In this document: in pieces, positions 5,186 through 12,292 of the stretch
Layout of the letters: each line of letters begins with the position of its first letter
Numbering within the stretch: the first letter of the stretch is position 1
Origin: Bacteroidia bacterium
Lineage (GTDB): Bacteria > Bacteroidota > Bacteroidia > Bacteroidales > Azobacteroidaceae
NCBI GenBank assembly: GCA_025996865.1
Contig: BNTV01000133.1
Span: 1 to 12,292, forward strand
Direction of reading: 5' to 3'
DNA: 12,292 nucleotides
Program-made: the position numbers and the translations under genes
The notes under the pieces: generated by a model
The model's database searches: none
Seen by the model: the letters and a program-made list of their open reading frames with translations, nothing else
What the model was told of the DNA's origin: nothing

Positions 5186-8100
5186 TTACAAGTATCCCAT
5201 ATCTCCCAAAACTTTAAGCACTACCTTGTCGGTAAGTCGTACTGCATTGCCCGAAATGCCGGCACCCAAGCGTTCCATCCGAATAGCAACAGCAAGCGGG
5301 GCATTTTCTTTGGGCGAATCAATAAAGAAGACATACCAGCCATCGTTCATTTTAACAGTTGCCGTTCTTTCTTTACCGTTTTTGCCTATAACTTTGTATT
5401 TCATTTCCCTTTCGGGCGTACCTGTTTTCCCTCCCATTCTATCTTCTCCTTTTTCCGATTTAGGAAAAGTGTAGCCATTTTTACGGTGTCTATCCGATTC
5501 TTGTTGCATATATCCTTTGAGGATATGTGCCTCGCTTTTAGAAACTATTGGGGTAATTTGCGGCTTTTCAACTTTCAAAGTTTTGTTGCCCTGTTTGATA
5601 AACTGAGTTTCTACAAATTTACCGTCATTAGCAACAATAGAGGCAACACGAGCCATATTGAGCGGAGTGGCACTCATAGAGCCTTGTCCCCAAGCCCATG
5701 CCGTTTCAAACCAATTCATTTTTTCAAAATATTTCGGCTCTTTCTTGCGCTTTTCAATGTAATTTTCGTAACGATTTATCGCCTTGTTTTTAACCGCAGC
5801 AACTTCGTTTGTATATTTTCTTTTTTGTTCCTTATCTATATCTTGAATGAAAAAATAAGGTGTCAGTGCATTGTTCTCTTTTGCAACATTTGTATATTTT
5901 CTGTCAATTCTTATTCCTACGGTTTGATATATGCTGTCTAAATTGTTATACAATTTTTGGTCATTGACCAAATTGATAAAATAGTTGTTTGACGATTTTA
6001 CAATAGCATCTTCCATTGTTACATTGTAGTTGTGCGGCTCTATACCTGTTTCAACAATTTCCCTCGCATCAATATAATAAGTTTTACTTGCGGCTTTTGT
6101 TCCCAATTTTTGCAATCCTGCCAATGCCGACATCACTTTGGCGGTACTGCCGGGAGGTGTTTGGTAAGTCAAACCCAAGTCGCGGTCGGTATAGGCTTTT
6201 TCTTTGCGGTCTTTTTCGTTATAACCGTATTTTTTTGTTCTCGCCTGTTCTTCCTGTTTTAGTTTCAGCATTTGCATATCGGGCAGTGGATAGTTTGCTG
6301 AACAAAGCAAATCGCCGTTGGCAGCATTGAGTGCCACAACTGAAATACGCAATTTGTTCCAAATTTCGCCCTTAAAATTATCGGCTGCATAAACGGCTAT
6401 TTCGTTTTGCATTTTAGTTTGCAATGCCGCATCTACGGTAAGGATAATATCTCGCTTTTCCCGTTTGTCATTAAAGCGTTGCACCTTTCGGCTGTTTATG
6501 CCCGCTTTGAGATAGGGAATCAAAAAAGAATAATCATAGTCGGTATATTTATACTGTTTTTCTACTGCATATAAAAATGCCGCTTTGTCTTTTTGGGTAG
6601 TCAATTTGAACTGTTGCACATTTCCCTGTTTGTCGCGTTTCAAATTGTCAAAACCGCGCAAATCGGCAAGGTGTCGGCGTTCGGCAATATAGCCGTGCGG
6701 GTCGTTCTCGCTGTCGTTCCAAGCCACAGTGGTATTATTAAAATCGCCGAGCCAGAAAAACATATTTTCACCAAAAGGATAGTAGCGTCTTTTACGCTGT
6801 TTGAGTTCTTTTTTGTATATATTTTCGTCAACGCCTGCTTCGTCGTAAGTGCTTAACGAATTTTCAATTTCCTTTTTATCATTTGTGGCAAGCAAAATCT
6901 TGTTGCGGTCGTAGATATTTCCTGCATCAAGTTCTTTCATCAACAATCGTATGCGAGGATTGTATTCTACAATTCTTGCTCCTTGCGTGTTACTCATCAA
7001 TGCAGGACGGATAAGCGTTTCGTTTCTTTCCCAAAACTGATAATAAAATAGCGTTCCCAGAAGCACAAGAGCAAAAAGTGCATACGCATATTTACAAGTG
7101 TTTATCATCAATTTGTAGTCCTTTATATCTTTCTCTTGATTATCGGTGGCGCGGTTGTTGGAAATGGAAAACACAATTCCAAACGCTACCATATTCATAA
7201 TCATACTCACTTTTCCATAACTCAAAAAAGGTACGGCAACCCCTGTAAGCGGAATAATCCCTACACTGCCGAGTGTGATTATCAGAAACTGCACACCGGT
7301 AATTATGGCGATACCTGCTGCAAGATAGAAAGCAAATGGTTGTCCCGCCCGTTTGCCGACAAGCAAACTGCGATACAGAAGCATTGCCATACAGAATACT
7401 ATCAAAAGCAGTCCGAACCAGCCCATTTCTTCGCCAATACTGGTAAAAATCATATCGGTATGAAAAGCAGGTACAAGATTTGGGTTGCCTTCGCCCAAGC
7501 CTTGCCCGAAAGTTCCGCCTGAAGCCAAACCCCATAAACCCTGTGCTACTTGGTCGCCGCCGCGTATTTCATTATCCCAAATGCCCGTATAAATATCATT
7601 TCGGTCTTGCAAACGCTCGCCAACATTAGGTAAATTGCTACCGAAAATAAAAACAACAATCACTAAATTCAGAAAAACAGCACTTTCAAAAAGTTGATTT
7701 TTCTTGTTGATTTTAAAGCCGTAGAATAACCAAAACAGCAACCACGCAACTGTCGAAGCAAGTAAAACTAACTGTGAATTAGGTACAAGCCACGAAGCAA
7801 CTTTCAAAAAAACAACAAATGAAAAAAGTCCTATGCAAAGTTCTATCAGGTCTTTTCTTATAAAAGAGTAAATAATGATAAAAGTGCCTGCTATGACGAG
7901 CGCAGGTCCCATATCGCCCAAAATCAGATACATTAGCAACAATGCACCCAAACTCAAAATAACAGTCAGGATTGTGCGGAACTGTATCTGCAAACCTGTT
8001 TTTGAAAAGTTTGAAGAAAAGATTTGGATTTTTTTATCGTTGTGATAGAAAAAAACTGCCAAAAATATAATAATCAGATATTTTGCAATTTCGCTTGGCT

Positions 8101-9604
8101 GAAAGAAAAAGAGATTTACTTTAACGCCCGCTTGCGGCGAAGTACCAAAGAAAAACAACAAAAATGTAAGGAATAACGCCAATATCAAATAACCGCTCCC
8201 TTCGGGCAAGTTTTTTATTCTGCTTAATCGAGGTATTTTCTGTTTTATTTTCCTGCAAAGCCAAACAATAAAATCAAAAGGCAACAAACACAAGCATAAC
8301 GGTATAAAGACCACAAGCAACAATTTATATACTTTGTTCTTTTTTGCCAAATTCCAAATAAATTGCAGTTTTGATTTATAGGGTTTCAACAACCAATGCC
8401 AAAATGCCAAAGCAAAATCGAAAGGCACGGCATAACGATTATTGAAAAATGAAACAAAATTGATTTCCGAAAGTAGCCCAATCAGCACAATGCCTGCTAA
8501 AATTCCCTGTGCCATATCATCGCCAAGCATTTTGTCGGTCAGTGGATTGTGAATGGAATACATTATCAGCAAACAAATTCCGGACAAAAACATTATCAAG
8601 GGTAAAATAAATTGGTCGGTTTTCTTTTTTCGCCAAGCAAGATAAAAATGCAGCACCCACCAAGCCAACAAAATAAAAATCAAATTAGAGACTAAATTAC
8701 CTTGATATTCCTGTGGCGTACGTACTGTTACGGCATTGTCTTCTTTCAGGTTAGCGTATGTGTAACTGTCAAAAGGAGTAATTTGGTGTTCTCGTTGTGT
8801 AAAAATAAAATCTGCCTTTTCTTTGTCGAAAATGTTTTTAATTTTTTCAAAAAAACTTTTCTCTAATGTTCCTTGTAAATCGCCTTTTACCGTTCCTTTT
8901 GGATTTCCATATTCAAAGCCTTGTCGTATTGGCAAAATACTGTAATAACCTTCAGCTTTCAGTCCTTTGAATGCGGCAATGCCTGTTTCATCAGTCTTTG
9001 CATAGCCGAGAATAAATTCCTGCGCTACATTCAAAGAATCGTAGTAATGTTCGTTGATTTGCACAAGCACATCTGGCACGGCTTTCAGGTTTCTATCCAA
9101 TTTTTTCAGGATAAAATTTGCCGTTGAATCAAATTGCTGCACCTTGACGGTTATTTCGTAACTACCCTGTTTTAAATCGGTAACATTTTCGACAGTTACA
9201 GGCAACGAATCAGTAATGCCAAGCGATTTACGCGAACTTTCCACTCTGTTTTTTAGGTATGAACCGCCCTTTAAATCTATACTGTCGGCAGAAATACGGA
9301 ACGAGCGTTTATTCAACTCGCCGAGATTAGGTAATTTTGTTCCTTTGGCAAGGCGGGTCTTGATATGTTCGGCTATAAAAATGGCACTTGTATCGTCAGG
9401 CACATAATTGGCATCTGTTAGCAGGTTTGACAAAGTTTGGATATCTAAGTCTGCACTTAAATTTACTGCCAATTTGTTTTCGTAATTCGCATTGATTTCC
9501 GAAAATTGTTCCTGTTGGTTGCTACGCAATACCAAAAATGCCACGCAAAGCACTATGGTAATTATCGTAAACCACACAAATTCAGTTATTCTGCTAATTT
9601 TCAT
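5186..9604 (-). CDS. SEDS glycosyltransferase (FtsW/RodA type) fused to a PBP transpeptidase
   Basis: This single 1472-aa frame would join both activities for peptidoglycan synthesis. Residues 8-28 are a membrane anchor and 30-300 a periplasmic region, part of it like a carboxypeptidase-regulatory beta sandwich (about 170-235). A multi-span part runs from about 303 to 857. SEDS motifs are FFFQPSEIAKYLIIIF (499-514), LGDMGPALVIAG (562-573), GGDQVAQGLWGLASGG (682-697), AFHTDMIFTSIGEE (713-726, with D717 at the putative catalytic Asp) and PLTGVAVPFLSYG (785-797). The periplasmic PBP part (about 870-1472) has all three transpeptidase motifs: STAK (S1153, K1156), SSN (1204-1206) and KTG (1393-1395). 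It starts 2 nt after the PP2C stop. FtsW/RodA and PBP are normally separate proteins. All motifs are intact, so both enzymes are probably active. Confidence 0.93.
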   Translation of the reverse strand: MKISRITEFVWFTIITIVLCVAFLVLRSNQQEQFSEINANYENKLAVNLSADLDIQTLSNLLTDANYVPDDTSAIFIAEHIKTRLAKGTKLPNLGELNKRSFRISADSIDLKGGSYLKNRVESSRKSLGITDSLPVTVENVTDLKQGSYEITVKVQQFDSTANFILKKLDRNLKAVPDVLVQINEHYYDSLNVAQEFILGYAKTDETGIAAFKGLKAEGYYSILPIRQGFEYGNPKGTVKGDLQGTLEKSFFEKIKNIFDKEKADFIFTQREHQITPFDSYTYANLKEDNAVTVRTPQEYQGNLVSNLIFILLAWWVLHFYLAWRKKKTDQFILPLIMFLSGICLLIMYSIHNPLTDKMLGDDMAQGILAGIVLIGLLSEINFVSFFNNRYAVPFDFALAFWHWLLKPYKSKLQFIWNLAKKNKVYKLLLVVFIPLCLCLLPFDFIVWLCRKIKQKIPRLSRIKNLPEGSGYLILALFLTFLLFFFGTSPQAGVKVNLFFFQPSEIAKYLIIIFLAVFFYHNDKKIQIFSSNFSKTGLQIQFRTILTVILSLGALLLMYLILGDMGPALVIAGTFIIIYSFIRKDLIELCIGLFSFVVFLKVASWLVPNSQLVLLASTVAWLLFWLFYGFKINKKNQLFESAVFLNLVIVVFIFGSNLPNVGERLQDRNDIYTGIWDNEIRGGDQVAQGLWGLASGGTFGQGLGEGNPNLVPAFHTDMIFTSIGEEMGWFGLLLIVFCMAMLLYRSLLVGKRAGQPFAFYLAAGIAIITGVQFLIITLGSVGIIPLTGVAVPFLSYGKVSMIMNMVAFGIVFSISNNRATDNQEKDIKDYKLMINTCKYAYALFALVLLGTLFYYQFWERNETLIRPALMSNTQGARIVEYNPRIRLLMKELDAGNIYDRNKILLATNDKKEIENSLSTYDEAGVDENIYKKELKQRKRRYYPFGENMFFWLGDFNNTTVAWNDSENDPHGYIAERRHLADLRGFDNLKRDKQGNVQQFKLTTQKDKAAFLYAVEKQYKYTDYDYSFLIPYLKAGINSRKVQRFNDKREKRDIILTVDAALQTKMQNEIAVYAADNFKGEIWNKLRISVVALNAANGDLLCSANYPLPDMQMLKLKQEEQARTKKYGYNEKDRKEKAYTDRDLGLTYQTPPGSTAKVMSALAGLQKLGTKAASKTYYIDAREIVETGIEPHNYNVTMEDAIVKSSNNYFINLVNDQKLYNNLDSIYQTVGIRIDRKYTNVAKENNALTPYFFIQDIDKEQKRKYTNEVAAVKNKAINRYENYIEKRKKEPKYFEKMNWFETAWAWGQGSMSATPLNMARVASIVANDGKFVETQFIKQGNKTLKVEKPQITPIVSKSEAHILKGYMQQESDRHRKNGYTFPKSEKGEDRMGGKTGTPEREMKYKVIGKNGKERTATVKMNDGWYVFFIDSPKENAPLAVAIRMERLGAGISGNAVRLTDKVVLKVLGDMGYL

Positions 9605-9606
9605 AA

Positions 9607-10749
9607 CTATTCCGCTGTTGTGAGTGTTTGAATAATATTTTTAAGTTTCTCAATTTTTTGTTCTCTTGCCCGCACTGTATCGTTCAAGTTTTGAATATAT
9701 TGCTTGACCGCCACAGTATCAGCAAGATTTAAACTTTCAATACTCAAAATTTCTGTATCAAGAGTGTGGTTTGGCACATTTACAGTATCTACAGGAAGAT
9801 TCTTTTCATTCTTTTTTGAAAAATAATCATTTGCAAACCAACCACTACTTGCACCTGCCAACAATGTAAAAACTGCAATCAAAAGTGTCCAAAGCCATTT
9901 AGGTTTCTGTTTTTCGGGAATTTCGCCATTGAGTTTTTTGCAAGGTGCTTCTACATTCACATTTTCAACATTGTCAATAACTTCAACAACTTCATCGCTT
10001 TGATAATCAATTAAAACTACTGTTATGTTGTCTTTCCCTCCCTTTTCGTTTGCCAAATCAATTAGTACCTGTACTTTCTTTTTGAGTGAAATGTTTTGAT
10101 TTAAAATATTACTTATTTCGGCTTTTGTAACCAAATCGGTAAGCCCATCGGAACAAAGCAAAAGAATAGAATTTGGCAACAGCGGAAATGTTTTTATTTC
10201 CAAAAAGTCACGGTCATCGGGGTTATGGTGTTGGTCGCCAAGCAAACGGTTTATTTCGTTGCGTTTAGGGTGGTTCATTGCCGCCTCTTCGCTCAGGTCG
10301 CCAATATCTTCACGATAGCCGACATACGAATGGTCGTGCGAAAGTTTTGTCAATTCGCCATTATGGAACTGATAAAAGCGGCTATCACCTATGTGAGCCA
10401 TATTAATTTGCTTTTTATCCAACTCAACCAGACAAGCCGACAGCACACAACTCATTTGGGATAGTTTAGGTTGCTTTTGCCGTTCTTCAAATATTTTGTT
10501 GTTTGCCTCTGTAACTGCCTGTTTCAGCAAATTTATCCGCTCACCATTAGGGTATTTTTCGAGATATTCAACAATTTCGTTTTTGGCAATAGCAGCAGCC
10601 ACTTCGCCACCTTCGTAACCGCCCACGCCATCAATAGCCACACCCAAAACATGCTCCTTATCCCAAATATATTGCACTACAAAGGCATCTTCATTGTTGG
10701 TACGCTGTCTGCCCATATCGGTGTTGCCTGAAAATGATATTTTTTGCAT
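9607..10749 (-). CDS. Membrane-anchored PP2C-family Ser/Thr phosphatase
   Basis: With the start at 10749 the protein has 380 aa and begins MQKISFSGNTDMG, directly at the first PP2C strand, one nt after the upstream stop. An earlier in-frame ATG at 10788 would add 13 residues that overlap the upstream gene and belong to no PP2C motif. Metal-binding and catalytic motifs are complete: NNEDAF (D21), AIDGVGG (D40), HIGDSRFY (119-126), CSDGLTD (D201) and GGKDNIT (D240). A membrane span (about 285-303) follows, then a periplasmic tail ending in a short coiled coil (about 345-375), so its topology mirrors that of the kinase. It probably reverses phosphorylation by the kinase encoded at 2838-4547, as the PstP/PknB pair does in actinobacteria; this is inferred from family and neighbourhood. 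Confidence 0.93.
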   Translation of the reverse strand: MQKISFSGNTDMGRQRTNNEDAFVVQYIWDKEHVLGVAIDGVGGYEGGEVAAAIAKNEIVEYLEKYPNGERINLLKQAVTEANNKIFEERQKQPKLSQMSCVLSACLVELDKKQINMAHIGDSRFYQFHNGELTKLSHDHSYVGYREDIGDLSEEAAMNHPKRNEINRLLGDQHHNPDDRDFLEIKTFPLLPNSILLLCSDGLTDLVTKAEISNILNQNISLKKKVQVLIDLANEKGGKDNITVVLIDYQSDEVVEVIDNVENVNVEAPCKKLNGEIPEKQKPKWLWTLLIAVFTLLAGASSGWFANDYFSKKNEKNLPVDTVNVPNHTLDTEILSIESLNLADTVAVKQYIQNLNDTVRAREQKIEKLKNIIQTLTTAE

Positions 10750-10750
10750 A

Positions 10751-11761
10751 TTATTTTGTTCGTTTAAATTCAATAGAAACTTCGTCATTTATAAGCATTC
10801 GAGAAGTATCGCTCAATTCAACCCAATGCAAATCGCCGCCTTTACTTTCTTTTACCAAGCCACCGTTTAAACGCACTTTACCAAAAGCGGCGAGTGAAAA
10901 GTTACCGTTATCGTGTTTAATCTGCACAACGGAATCGGGCAAGGGATAATTTACTTTTGCGTATTCTTTTCCTGTTCGGGTATCATTTTTTCCTGAAATG
11001 TATATATAATTGGTCATTATATTGTATTTATTGCCTGTTTTTGTGCTGCTGACAAAATTTTTGTCGCAAAGCAAATACGCCAAAATATCAATTTCGGAAA
11101 TTTGTGTTCGGTCTTCACTTCGTGGAACAGAAGTTGCATCTTCGTAATCTTTACTAATATCAATCGTGAATCTGTTTCCGTCTAACATTTCCATACTAAG
11201 AAATGCATCTTGATTGATATTATAGATTTCTTTGGGGTTTGTTGAATTTTTTGGTACCTTTGTCAAAGTAACACCACTCTCGTTGCTGATATTATCTTTG
11301 TTTTTTGAAAAATTCTGCGAAAAAAGTGTTGATATGGTATATACTTCTCCAATATTTATACTGTCAATGCCATTCACAACAGTATTATCTTTAAAATCAA
11401 TAAATTGAAACAGCCAAATGGGGGATTTGGGCGTATTTTCTTTATACTTGTGCCTTTCGGCACGGTTGAAAGCATTGAATTTATTTGCCATCGCACGGGA
11501 CACCACAGCAAATGCCTCTTTCCTTGCCTTAAAATCAGCCGAATGAAGATAGATACGAAAACAAGTCGGGAACAGCATTTCCTGTTCTACTGTTTCCTCG
11601 TTAAATCGTTTTTTATAGACTTCAAAAACTTTATTTACCAATTCCTGATTGGTTAGTGTTTTTGTACCATTCCCCGATTCCTCAGAATCATTTTCACCCG
11701 AAATTTCTCCTTTTAAAATTTTAGGGAGAGCAACTTTGACTTTCTTAAAAAAACTATTCAT
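10751..11761 (-). CDS. Uncharacterised protein, possibly FhaA/FHA-like
   Basis: I do not firmly recognise this 336-aa protein. It has no signal peptide or membrane span and looks cytoplasmic. Residues about 38-125 (LVNKVFEVYKKRF, then LFPTCFRIYLHSADFKARKEAF) weakly resemble the N-terminal domain of actinobacterial FhaA, where a similar strand plus D-helix follows a proline. The last 50 residues (FGKVRLNGG, then WVELSDTSRMLINDEVSIEFKR) are beta-rich, a little like the end of an FHA domain. The middle (130-285) is Asn/Asp-rich without motifs. The gene is first in the tight run: the PP2C start follows its stop by one nt. Phosphopeptide binding would fit the setting, but this is a guess; a profile or fold search is needed to decide. 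Confidence 0.8.
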   Translation of the reverse strand: MNSFFKKVKVALPKILKGEISGENDSEESGNGTKTLTNQELVNKVFEVYKKRFNEETVEQEMLFPTCFRIYLHSADFKARKEAFAVVSRAMANKFNAFNRAERHKYKENTPKSPIWLFQFIDFKDNTVVNGIDSINIGEVYTISTLFSQNFSKNKDNISNESGVTLTKVPKNSTNPKEIYNINQDAFLSMEMLDGNRFTIDISKDYEDATSVPRSEDRTQISEIDILAYLLCDKNFVSSTKTGNKYNIMTNYIYISGKNDTRTGKEYAKVNYPLPDSVVQIKHDNGNFSLAAFGKVRLNGGLVKESKGGDLHWVELSDTSRMLINDEVSIEFKRTK

Positions 11762-11805
11762 TAGATATTATATTGATTAAGTACATATTATTCTGATTAT
11801 CAATG

Positions 11806-11836
11806 TATAGAATAAGCAAAAGTTGCTTATTCTATA
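11806..11836. repeat. Perfect 14-bp hairpin covering the stop of the 111-aa gene
   Basis: The arms TATAGAATAAGCAA (11806-11819) and TTGCTTATTCTATA (11823-11836) pair perfectly around a 3-nt loop (aag). The TAA stop of the upstream gene (11827-11829) is inside the stem. On the minus strand no T-run follows, so it is not a classical intrinsic terminator, but it could slow transcription, protect the 3' end of an mRNA or block readthrough into the gene that starts at 11761. The rest of the 65-nt gap holds no visible promoter. Confidence 0.7.
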
Positions 11837-12162
11837 TAAACTCTATTGTTTCCTTCGCCTATGTAGTAATCGGGCATATATCCTGAACAGAAAAATAAAA
11901 AGCGGTCTTTTGTGTAATCTATTTTGTCTAAATATGCATTATTTGTCAGTCGCCGACAAACATCATCGGCAATCTTTGTTGCACTACCCGAATATAGTAT
12001 AGAGCCTGATTTATCGGTAGTGATAATCCAGACATTGCCCAATGAATCAAGTTCAGGTGTTTTCTGTGAAAACGCTGAATTACAAACTAATATTACAAAT
12101 GCAAAAGCAAATAAAATGCGTTTGCATTTTATTTTCCTGATTTTTGTAAGTTTTTTATTCAT
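11827..12162 (-). CDS. Small secreted protein resembling a truncated vWA domain
   Basis: This 111-aa frame begins with a basic stretch and a hydrophobic core ending in NSAFSQ, a signal peptide with likely cleavage near residue 33. The next part (NVWIITTDKSGSI) resembles the first strand and DxSxS metal site (MIDAS) of von Willebrand A domains, followed by a helix (KIADDVCRRL) and a second strand (RFLFFCSGY). A full vWA domain has about 180 residues, so this would be only its first half, and no continuation is seen in the other frames downstream. The stop lies in a perfect hairpin, and an IS-like end lies about 5 nt upstream of the ATG, so the gene may be a remnant cut off from its promoter. 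The vWA identity is tentative. Confidence 0.55.
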   Translation of the reverse strand: MNKKLTKIRKIKCKRILFAFAFVILVCNSAFSQKTPELDSLGNVWIITTDKSGSILYSGSATKIADDVCRRLTNNAYLDKIDYTKDRFLFFCSGYMPDYYIGEGNNRVYIE

Positions 12163-12198
12163 AAATTGGTAGTGTCATAAATTATCAGAATAAATTAT

Positions 12199-12206
12199 TA
12201 ACTTTG
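12199..12206 (+). promoter_or_regulatory. Candidate -7 box for the IS transposase
   Basis: TAACTTTG matches the Bacteroidetes -7 consensus TAnnTTTG and lies 22 nt before the transposase ATG. No well-spaced TTG-type -33 element is seen, so the call is weak. Confidence 0.4.
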
Positions 12207-12228
12207 CAGTCAAAAAAAAGGGAATCAG

Positions 12229-12292
12229 ATGATACATACGAGCGCAATAGAATGTCCTCACTGCCACAGTAATAATTTGGTAAAAAACGGCA
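12229..12292 (+). CDS. IS1-type InsA-like transposase, 5' end only
   Basis: The visible 21 codons begin MIHTSAIECPHCHSNN and continue LVKNG, a C-P-x-C zinc-ribbon start followed by the V-K/R-N-G motif typical of IS1 InsA and related zinc-ribbon transposase N-termini. A purine-rich AAGGGA lies 8 nt upstream as a possible ribosome binding site. The gene is cut by the window edge. Related zinc-ribbon families such as IS1595 cannot be excluded; the IS1-like terminal sequence at 12168 favours IS1. Confidence 0.7.
   Translation, partial: MIHTSAIECPHCHSNNLVKNG

Larger units (their letters stand above)
12168..12292 (+). mobile_element. Left part of an IS1-like insertion sequence
   Basis: The end starting GGTAGTGTCA at 12168 resembles the terminal inverted repeats of the IS1 family (GGTRATG-like), and a zinc-ribbon transposase start follows 61 nt later on the plus strand. 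The element runs off the window, so its right end and target duplication cannot be checked and the exact left boundary is a guess. It sits directly upstream of the minus-strand gene run and may have displaced its promoter or provide a new one. Confidence 0.6.

Noticed and set aside
7136..7535. Open frames of 128 and 131 codons on both strands within the SEDS part
   Set aside because: The SEDS motifs HTD and GEGNPN are encoded in the long minus-strand frame here; the other frames give His/Arg-rich peptides with no family features.
10747..10788. Upstream ATG at 10788 as the start of the PP2C gene
   Set aside because: It would overlap the 3' end of the upstream gene by 38 nt and add 13 residues outside the fold; the ATG at 10749 starts exactly at the first PP2C strand, one nt after the upstream stop.
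1..12292. CRISPR array, tRNA or rRNA genes
   Set aside because: No regularly spaced repeats and no cloverleaf or conserved rRNA segments were seen; the only long repeat pair is TR/VR.

Overview
The window looks like a chromosomal segment of a Bacteroidetes-type bacterium. The DNA is AT-rich, signal peptides end in A-Q or S-Q as is common there, a TAnnTTTG-type -7 box is visible, and every gene of the main cluster lies on the minus strand with almost no space between neighbours. No taxonomic marker gene is present, so the assignment is an inference.

Read along the minus strand (right to left), the layout is as follows. (1) The start of an IS1-like insertion sequence, pointing outward on the plus strand at the right edge. 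(2) A 111-aa secreted protein that resembles the first part of a vWA domain. (3) A 336-aa protein with faint FhaA/FHA-like character. (4) A PP2C phosphatase with one membrane span. (5) A 1472-aa protein that joins a SEDS glycosyltransferase (FtsW/RodA type) to a penicillin-binding transpeptidase. (6) A small exported DUF1566-like protein. (7) A membrane Ser/Thr kinase with a periplasmic coiled coil. (8) An exported FGE-sulfatase/C-type-lectin-fold protein. (9) A DGR-type HRDC accessory protein. (10) A DGR reverse transcriptase. Genes 3 to 10 are separated by about -4 to +115 nt and probably form one transcription unit.

Genes 8 to 10 form a diversity-generating retroelement (DGR). The last 133 nt of the FGE-like gene are a variable region (VR, 1912-2044) whose template (TR) lies at 199-331. 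Hand alignment gives 21 mismatches, and every one falls on an adenine of the TR sense strand, the signature of DGR mutagenic retrohoming. The TR lies inside the RT reading frame, in the same frame and codon phase as the VR, so the RT ends in a 45-residue imitation of the target's lectin tip.

The signalling and cell-wall part (kinase, phosphatase, FHA-like protein, SEDS and transpeptidase) recalls the actinobacterial pknB-pstP-rodA-pbpA-fha cluster. With vWA, kinase and phosphatase parts it also recalls TerY-P-like triads. A working hypothesis is that the hypervariable exported protein is a sensor or ligand-binding partner for a periplasmic kinase/phosphatase pair that controls a dedicated SEDS-PBP wall synthase. 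That link rests on gene order and on an N-terminal module shared by the hypervariable protein and the DUF1566-like protein; it is not shown by the sequence alone.
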